A DNA stretch of 9,730 nt. Source: Oscillospiraceae bacterium (GTDB taxonomy: Bacteria; Bacillota; Clostridia; Oscillospirales; CAG-272). The position numbers and the translations under genes are program-made. Shown here in pieces: positions 6,347-9,730 of this stretch (its first letter is position 1; each line of letters starts with the position of its first letter). The stretch lies in the NCBI GenBank assembly GCA_015063655.1, contig SVTU01000050.1, positions 1-9,730 of the forward strand, written 5' to 3'. The notes beneath the pieces are model-generated. The model was not told the DNA's origin, made no database searches, and saw only the letters and a list, made by a program, of their open reading frames with translations.

Positions 6347-7000
6347 TTATTTTTTCTTTTTTGCGTGGTCGCACAGTCCCTTTGCGGGGCAGATATCGCA
6401 ATGCGGTGTGCGTGCCGAGCAAACGTCCCGCCCAAATTGCACAATGCGATGGCAAAAATCCGATTGCTCCTCGCTTGGGATCAAGGGCGTGAGCATGCGC
6501 TCCACCTTGACGGGATCCTTCAAGCTCTCGGGGTACAGACCAATGCGCCCGCCAATGCGAATGCAGTGCGTGTCGGTCACCACACCGCCCTTGCCGTAAA
6601 TATCGCCAAGGATCAGATTGGCGATCTTGCGCCCCACCCCGGGCAGGGCCAACAGCTCTTCCATCGTGTCGGGCACTCGTCCGCCGTGTTGCTCCAACAG
6701 CTGTACACTCATCTGCTTGATGCTCTGCGCCTTAGTGCGAAACAGTCCGCACGGGCGCACGATGCTCTCAATGCGGGCAAGCTCTCCCTCTGCCATCGCC
6801 TCTGCCGTGGGAAACTCGGCAAACAGCGTCTCGCTTACGATATTAACACGGGCATCGGTGCATTGCGCCGACAGGCGTGCCATCACCAGCAGCCGCCAAG
6901 GATCGCCCCCGTACAGAAGGGCGCACTCGGGGTTGGGATACAAGTCCTTTAGCACGGCGTGAAACGCCTCGGCCCGCTCCTTCTTTTGCTTAACGGTCAT
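6347..7000 (-). CDS. nth: Endonuclease III (base-excision repair DNA glycosylase/AP lyase)
   Basis: Nth removes oxidised pyrimidines from DNA and cuts the abasic strand. From the start at 7000 it is 217 residues, close to the 211 of E. coli. The helix-hairpin-helix LPGVGRKIA (119-127) carries catalytic Lys125, and VTDTH (141-145) carries catalytic Asp143. Cys194, 201, 204 and 210 follow the C-x6-C-x2-C-x5-C spacing of the [4Fe-4S] loop. The ATG at 7000 is chosen because AGGCGG (7013 to 7008) lies 7 bases ahead of it; ATGs at 7006 and 7048 have poor spacing or extend into unconserved sequence. The start overlaps the end of proB by 11 bases, so the two are likely co-translated. The C-terminus ends in four lysines encoded by the opposite strand's terminator T-run. 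Confidence 0.95.
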   Translation of the reverse strand: MTVKQKKERAEAFHAVLKDLYPNPECALLYGGDPWRLLVMARLSAQCTDARVNIVSETLFAEFPTAEAMAEGELARIESIVRPCGLFRTKAQSIKQMSVQLLEQHGGRVPDTMEELLALPGVGRKIANLILGDIYGKGGVVTDTHCIRIGGRIGLYPESLKDPVKVERMLTPLIPSEEQSDFCHRIVQFGRDVCSARTPHCDICPAKGLCDHAKKKK

Positions 7001-7829
7001 ACGCATGCCGCCTTTTTCTATCCTCGGCCTTCGCCTCGTCCGCCACAAAATACGTGCCGACGTGACCGCCGTCCATCAACGTATACAGGATCTCGGGGTC
7101 ATGCCCGTTGAGAATGAACATGGGAATGCCCTGGGAGGTGGTGATCTGAGCCGCTCTCAGCTTTGCCATCATACCGCCCGTACCCCGTGACGTGCCCGCC
7201 CCGCCTGCACTTGACAGCACGTCCTCGATGCGCTCCACACGGCCAATCAGGCGTGCATCGGGGTTCTTACGGGGATCGCTGTCATACAAGCCGTCCACGT
7301 CCGACAGATTCAAAACAAGATCGGCATCGCACACGCATGCCACGTGTGCCGACAGCATATCGTTACCGCCAAACTTTGTCAGCTCGTCGGTGGAAACCGA
7401 GTCGTTTTCGTTGACAATGGGAATGCAGTTCATATCCAGCAGACGGCGAAAGGTGTTCTCTGCCGCCGCACGGCGCATGGGATTCTCCACCACGTCCTTG
7501 GTCAACAGCATCTGCGCCACGGTGTGGCCGTAATCCGAGAAGAAGCGGTCATACAGCTTCATCAGCTCACTCTGCCCGATGGCCGCCATGGCCTGCTTTT
7601 CCTCGGGCGTTTCGGGGATATGCCCAAGCCCCACCTTGGCAACGCCTGCGCTCACCGCACCCGAGGACACAAGCACCATCTGATGCCCCGCATTCTTCAT
7701 ATCCGAAATGACCTTGACCAGTGCTTCGATCCTTCTGAGGTTAAGATGGCCCGTTGCATGCGTCAGCGTGGACGTACCCACCTTGACCACAATTCTTTGC
7801 TTTTCCTTTACGTACATCATTTTTTTCAT
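6990..7829 (-). CDS. proB: Glutamate 5-kinase, short form without PUA domain
   Basis: ProB phosphorylates glutamate to gamma-glutamyl phosphate, the first step of proline synthesis. The 279-residue product is an amino-acid-kinase domain only: IVVKVGTSTLT (13-23), VLVSSGAVSAGVAK (52-65), PIVNENDSVSTDE (137-149), FGGNDMLSAHVA (153-164), NLSDVDGLYDSDPR (174-187) and RGTGGMMAKLRAA (215-227). Many homologues carry a C-terminal PUA domain and are about 365 residues; here it is absent, as in other short forms. Start candidates are 7829, 7820 and 7817; 7829 has only a weak AGAAAG site. The usual partner proA is not next to it; nth follows instead. A well-formed promoter lies upstream, divergent from zapA. 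Confidence 0.95.
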   Translation of the reverse strand: MKKMMYVKEKQRIVVKVGTSTLTHATGHLNLRRIEALVKVISDMKNAGHQMVLVSSGAVSAGVAKVGLGHIPETPEEKQAMAAIGQSELMKLYDRFFSDYGHTVAQMLLTKDVVENPMRRAAAENTFRRLLDMNCIPIVNENDSVSTDELTKFGGNDMLSAHVACVCDADLVLNLSDVDGLYDSDPRKNPDARLIGRVERIEDVLSSAGGAGTSRGTGGMMAKLRAAQITTSQGIPMFILNGHDPEILYTLMDGGHVGTYFVADEAKAEDRKRRHAYDR

Positions 7830-7879
7830 TTTCTTTCTGTAAAATTTTGAAAACCTCTTTCAAAAAGAGAAAAAATATA

Positions 7880-7907
7880 TTATAATAAAGATGATACATC
7901 ATTATAC
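7880..7907. promoter_or_regulatory. Divergent-promoter module, copy 2 (proB/zapA)
   Basis: This is the second copy of the module seen at 4796-4824. It has a plus-strand TATAAT at 7881-7886 and the minus-strand proB -10 at 7906 to 7901. Between them is ATGAT-AC-ATCAT (7891-7902), a perfect inverted repeat placed over the expected start sites. If the plus TATAAT is used, zapA transcription would begin near 7893; no good -35 is found at the proper distance (TTTCAA at 7858-7863 is the nearest). The function is inferred only from the two-copy similarity and position. Confidence 0.55.
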
Positions 7908-7929
7908 ACCATTTTTTTGTGTTTTTCAA
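7901..7929 (-). promoter_or_regulatory. Sigma-A type promoter of proB-nth
   Basis: Reading the minus strand, TTGAAA (7929 to 7924) is followed after exactly 17 bases by a perfect TATAAT (7906 to 7901). Transcription would start near 7894, giving a leader of about 65 bases. The -35 region lies only 16 bases from the zapA ribosome binding site. Confidence 0.75.
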
Positions 7930-7958
7930 GTCAAATTTCAAAATTGGAGGTTTCTCTG

Positions 7959-8276
7959 ATGAAACAAAAATACACCATCACCATTGCCGACATCGAAATG
8001 AACGTCATCAGCGAAGAGCCTGCCGAGGCCGTAGAGGCTCTGGTTGGCATCGTTGACAGAAAGATGAGAGAGATCTCGCTTGCCAGCAAGCGTTGCTCTA
8101 AGAGCGAGGCGGCCCTTCTGTGCGCCCTTGACTACTGCTCTGACCGCATCAAGGCACAGCGAAAGGTCAAGGCTCTCGAATCCAAGCTTGCCATGACCGA
8201 AAATGCCATGGACGAGCTGGAGGCCGAAAACATGGAGCTTCGCCGTGAGCTGGACGAGCTTCGGGGCAGACAATGA
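7959..8276 (+). CDS. zapA: Cell division protein ZapA
   Basis: ZapA is a small cytoplasmic protein that bundles FtsZ filaments and stabilises the division ring. The 105-residue product has the family layout: an N-terminal beta-rich head (KYTITIADIEMNVISEE, 4-20), the V-x-x-x-V-D-x-x-M helix (about 22-40), the ALLCALDY helix (52-59), and a long charged coiled coil from about 62 to 103. GGAGG at 7946-7950, 8 bases before the ATG, fixes the start. The upstream ATG at 7917 would add 14 unconserved residues overlapping the promoter region. Its TGA overlaps the U32 gene start as ATGA, so the two are translationally coupled. Confidence 0.9.
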   Translation: MKQKYTITIADIEMNVISEEPAEAVEALVGIVDRKMREISLASKRCSKSEAALLCALDYCSDRIKAQRKVKALESKLAMTENAMDELEAENMELRRELDELRGRQ

Positions 8277-9730
8277 TCCGCAAGGACAGCAAGCCCGAGC
8301 TTCTTTGCCCCGCAGGGTCTCCCCTTGCCTTTGATGCTGCCATAGAGGCGGGAGCCGATGCCATCTACGTAGGCGGCTCTGCCTTTAACGCAAGACAGCA
8401 TGCGCAAAACTTCACCGAGGCAGAGCTGAAGGAGGCCATTGCCCGTGCCCACGCCTACGGGGTCCGTGTGTACGTTGCCATGAATACCCTTGTGTCCGAC
8501 AAAGAGGCGGACACCTTTCTCTGCGCCGCAAGGTCTGCGTACCTTTGCGGCGCAGATGCCTTGATCGTGGCAGATCTCGGGGCGGCCAACCTTTTGCACC
8601 GTGCCCTGCCCGACCTACCTCTGCACGCCAGCACCCAGCTCTCGGGGCATAATGCCGAGGCCGCCGAGGTGCTTTCTCGTCTCGGCTTTGTGCGCATGGT
8701 ATGCGCCCGAGAGATGAGCGAGGACGACCTGCGCTCCTTCGTGGCGCACGCTCCGCTTGAGGCCGAGGTGTTCGTTCACGGTGCGCTCTGCGTATGTCAT
8801 TCGGGGCAATGCCTGTTTTCCTCGGTCGTGGGGGGACGAAGCGGCAACAGGGGCGAATGCGCCCAGCCCTGCCGTCTGCCCTACCGCACGCAGGGTGGAG
8901 AAGGCTATCCACTCTCACTCAAGGATCTGTCGCTTGCCGCTCACGTAAAGGAGCTGTGCGACATGGGTGTGGCATCCTTTAAAATTGAAGGACGCATGAA
9001 ATCCCCCGAATACGTACGGGACGTCACCCGTGTATTCCGCACGCTCATCGATGAGCATCGCAATGCCACCCCCGAGGAAATGACCTATCTTTCTCGGATC
9101 TTTTCCCGTTCGGGGCTGACCGACGGCTACTACCGCAAAAGGATCGACCACCATATGCTTGGCACTCGCTCAGAGGGCGATAAGCAAAGCTCCCGTACTC
9201 TCACACCCTTTGAGGGGCTTACCAAAAAAATACCGCTTCACCTATCCCTGCTCTTCAAGAAGGACAAGCCCATGGCCCTTACGGTACAGCCACACGGCAT
9301 CACCGTGTACGGTGACGTACCGCAAGCGGCACAGACCGCTCCGCTGACCCGTGAGATGCTCTCCCGCAACCTCTCAAAGCTCGGCAATACGCCCTACGCA
9401 GCCGAGCGCATCGACGTTGACATGGACGAGGGACTGATGCTTCCCCTCTCTGCCGTCAACGCCCTGCGCCGCCGTGCCGTGGAGGCTCTGCAGGTACCCC
9501 GAGAGCGCAAGATGCCAACGGCACATATGGCCTTGGCCGTACCGCAAAAGAGGCGCACACCCGCCCGTTCGGCTCTGTGCTACCGCCCCGAGCAGATCTC
9601 GGAGGAGCTTCTCTCCTTCTTTGACACCGTCTATCTCCCCCTTGACCGCTATGACGGAAGCGTCAGCGGTGTGGCACTGCCACCCGTCATTCTCCCACAC
9701 GAGACAGAGGAGATCGACCGTCTGCTCGCC
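8273..9730 (+). CDS. Peptidase U32 family protein with DUF3656-like region (partial)
   Basis: The frame is open from ATG 8273 to the window edge (486 codons), so the 3' end is missing. The N-terminus PELLCPAGSPLAFDAAIEAG (8-27) and DAIYVGG (29-35) are typical of U32 TIM-barrel proteins. EVFVHGALCVCHSGQCLFS (165-183) fits the U32 signature. Cys173, Cys180, Cys196 and Cys200 match the four iron-sulfur cysteines of the E. coli homologues. FKIEGRMKSPEYV (236-248) is also conserved. From about residue 315 to 410 the sequence resembles DUF3656, ending with a PLSAVNALRRRAVEAL stretch (396-411). Family members with this part include RlhA, needed for 5-hydroxycytidine in 23S rRNA, while TrhP relatives act on tRNA wobble uridine; peptidase activity is doubtful for this group. 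I favour an RlhA-like role but the substrate is inference. Confidence 0.9.
   Translation, partial: MIRKDSKPELLCPAGSPLAFDAAIEAGADAIYVGGSAFNARQHAQNFTEAELKEAIARAHAYGVRVYVAMNTLVSDKEADTFLCAARSAYLCGADALIVADLGAANLLHRALPDLPLHASTQLSGHNAEAAEVLSRLGFVRMVCAREMSEDDLRSFVAHAPLEAEVFVHGALCVCHSGQCLFSSVVGGRSGNRGECAQPCRLPYRTQGGEGYPLSLKDLSLAAHVKELCDMGVASFKIEGRMKSPEYVRDVTRVFRTLIDEHRNATPEEMTYLSRIFSRSGLTDGYYRKRIDHHMLGTRSEGDKQSSRTLTPFEGLTKKIPLHLSLLFKKDKPMALTVQPHGITVYGDVPQAAQTAPLTREMLSRNLSKLGNTPYAAERIDVDMDEGLMLPLSAVNALRRRAVEALQVPRERKMPTAHMALAVPQKRRTPARSALCYRPEQISEELLSFFDTVYLPLDRYDGSVSGVALPPVILPHETEEIDRLLA
8521..8555 (+). other. Near-perfect inverted repeat inside the U32 coding sequence
   Basis: CTGCGCCGCAAGGT (8521-8534) pairs with ACCTTTGCGGCGCAG (8541-8555) around the loop CTGCGT. 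This gives 14 base pairs with a single bulged T. It is fully in frame, encoding about residues 84-94 of the protein. There is no T-run after it, so it is not a terminator. It would form a very stable hairpin in the mRNA. Confidence 0.7.

Noticed and set aside
6127..6492. 121-codon plus-strand frame across the palindromic repeat and terminator
   Set aside because: It runs through several hairpins and the opposite strand of nth; composition reflects the repeat and not a protein family.
7001..7048. Longer nth start at 7048
   Set aside because: It adds arginine-rich residues inside proB without a ribosome binding site; 7000 has properly spaced AGGCGG.
7741..7941. 66-codon minus-strand frame over the proB start and promoter
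   Set aside because: It begins within the promoter and ends in the proB frame shadow; it has no family resemblance and no suitable ribosome binding site.
7917..7958. N-terminal extension of zapA from the ATG at 7917
   Set aside because: It covers the proB -35 region and the ribosome binding site of the better start at 7959, and the added residues are unlike ZapA.

Overview
This window looks like chromosomal housekeeping DNA from a GC-rich member of the Bacillota, most likely class Clostridia and perhaps an Oscillospirales/Ruminococcaceae-type gut anaerobe. The gene set supports this: YchF, TrmB, TruB, acetate kinase, TmcAL, a short ProB, Nth, ZapA and a U32 protein with a DUF3656-like part. 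Coding DNA is GC-rich, intergenic promoters are AT-rich with TATAAT -10 boxes, ribosome binding sites are GGAGG-like, and there is a palindromic repeat of a type I associate with clostridial genomes. The taxonomic call is inference; there is no rRNA or other direct marker.

Layout. Bases 1-188 are an AT-richer leader with short direct repeats and possibly the last codons of an upstream gene. A tight plus-strand cluster follows: ychF (189-1283), trmB (1293-1961), a nitroreductase-family gene (1958-2530) and truB (2542-3453). It converges on minus-strand ackA (3545-4777), with a bidirectional terminator between them. ackA diverges from plus-strand tmcAL (4904-6064). Between tmcAL and the next convergent unit lie a 107-base palindromic repeat (6146-6252), two small hairpins and a strong 15-bp-stem terminator. 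The minus-strand unit proB-nth (7829 down to 6347) overlaps by a few bases and diverges from plus-strand zapA (7959-8276). zapA is coupled by an ATGA overlap to a U32 peptidase-family gene that runs off the right edge.

How the genes fit together. Five of the nine recognised genes act on, or are associated with, ribosomes or RNA: YchF binds ribosomes; TrmB, TruB and TmcAL modify tRNA; and the U32 protein resembles the RlhA/TrhP hydroxylation enzymes. AckA and TmcAL are linked by acetate. ProB starts proline synthesis, Nth repairs oxidised pyrimidines, and ZapA supports the FtsZ ring.

I found no defence island, phage, CRISPR, secretion or biosynthetic cluster and no convincing undescribed multigene system. 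The most unusual signals are non-coding: a near-identical 28-29 base module in both divergent promoter regions, the palindromic repeat after tmcAL, and a near-perfect inverted repeat inside the U32 coding sequence.
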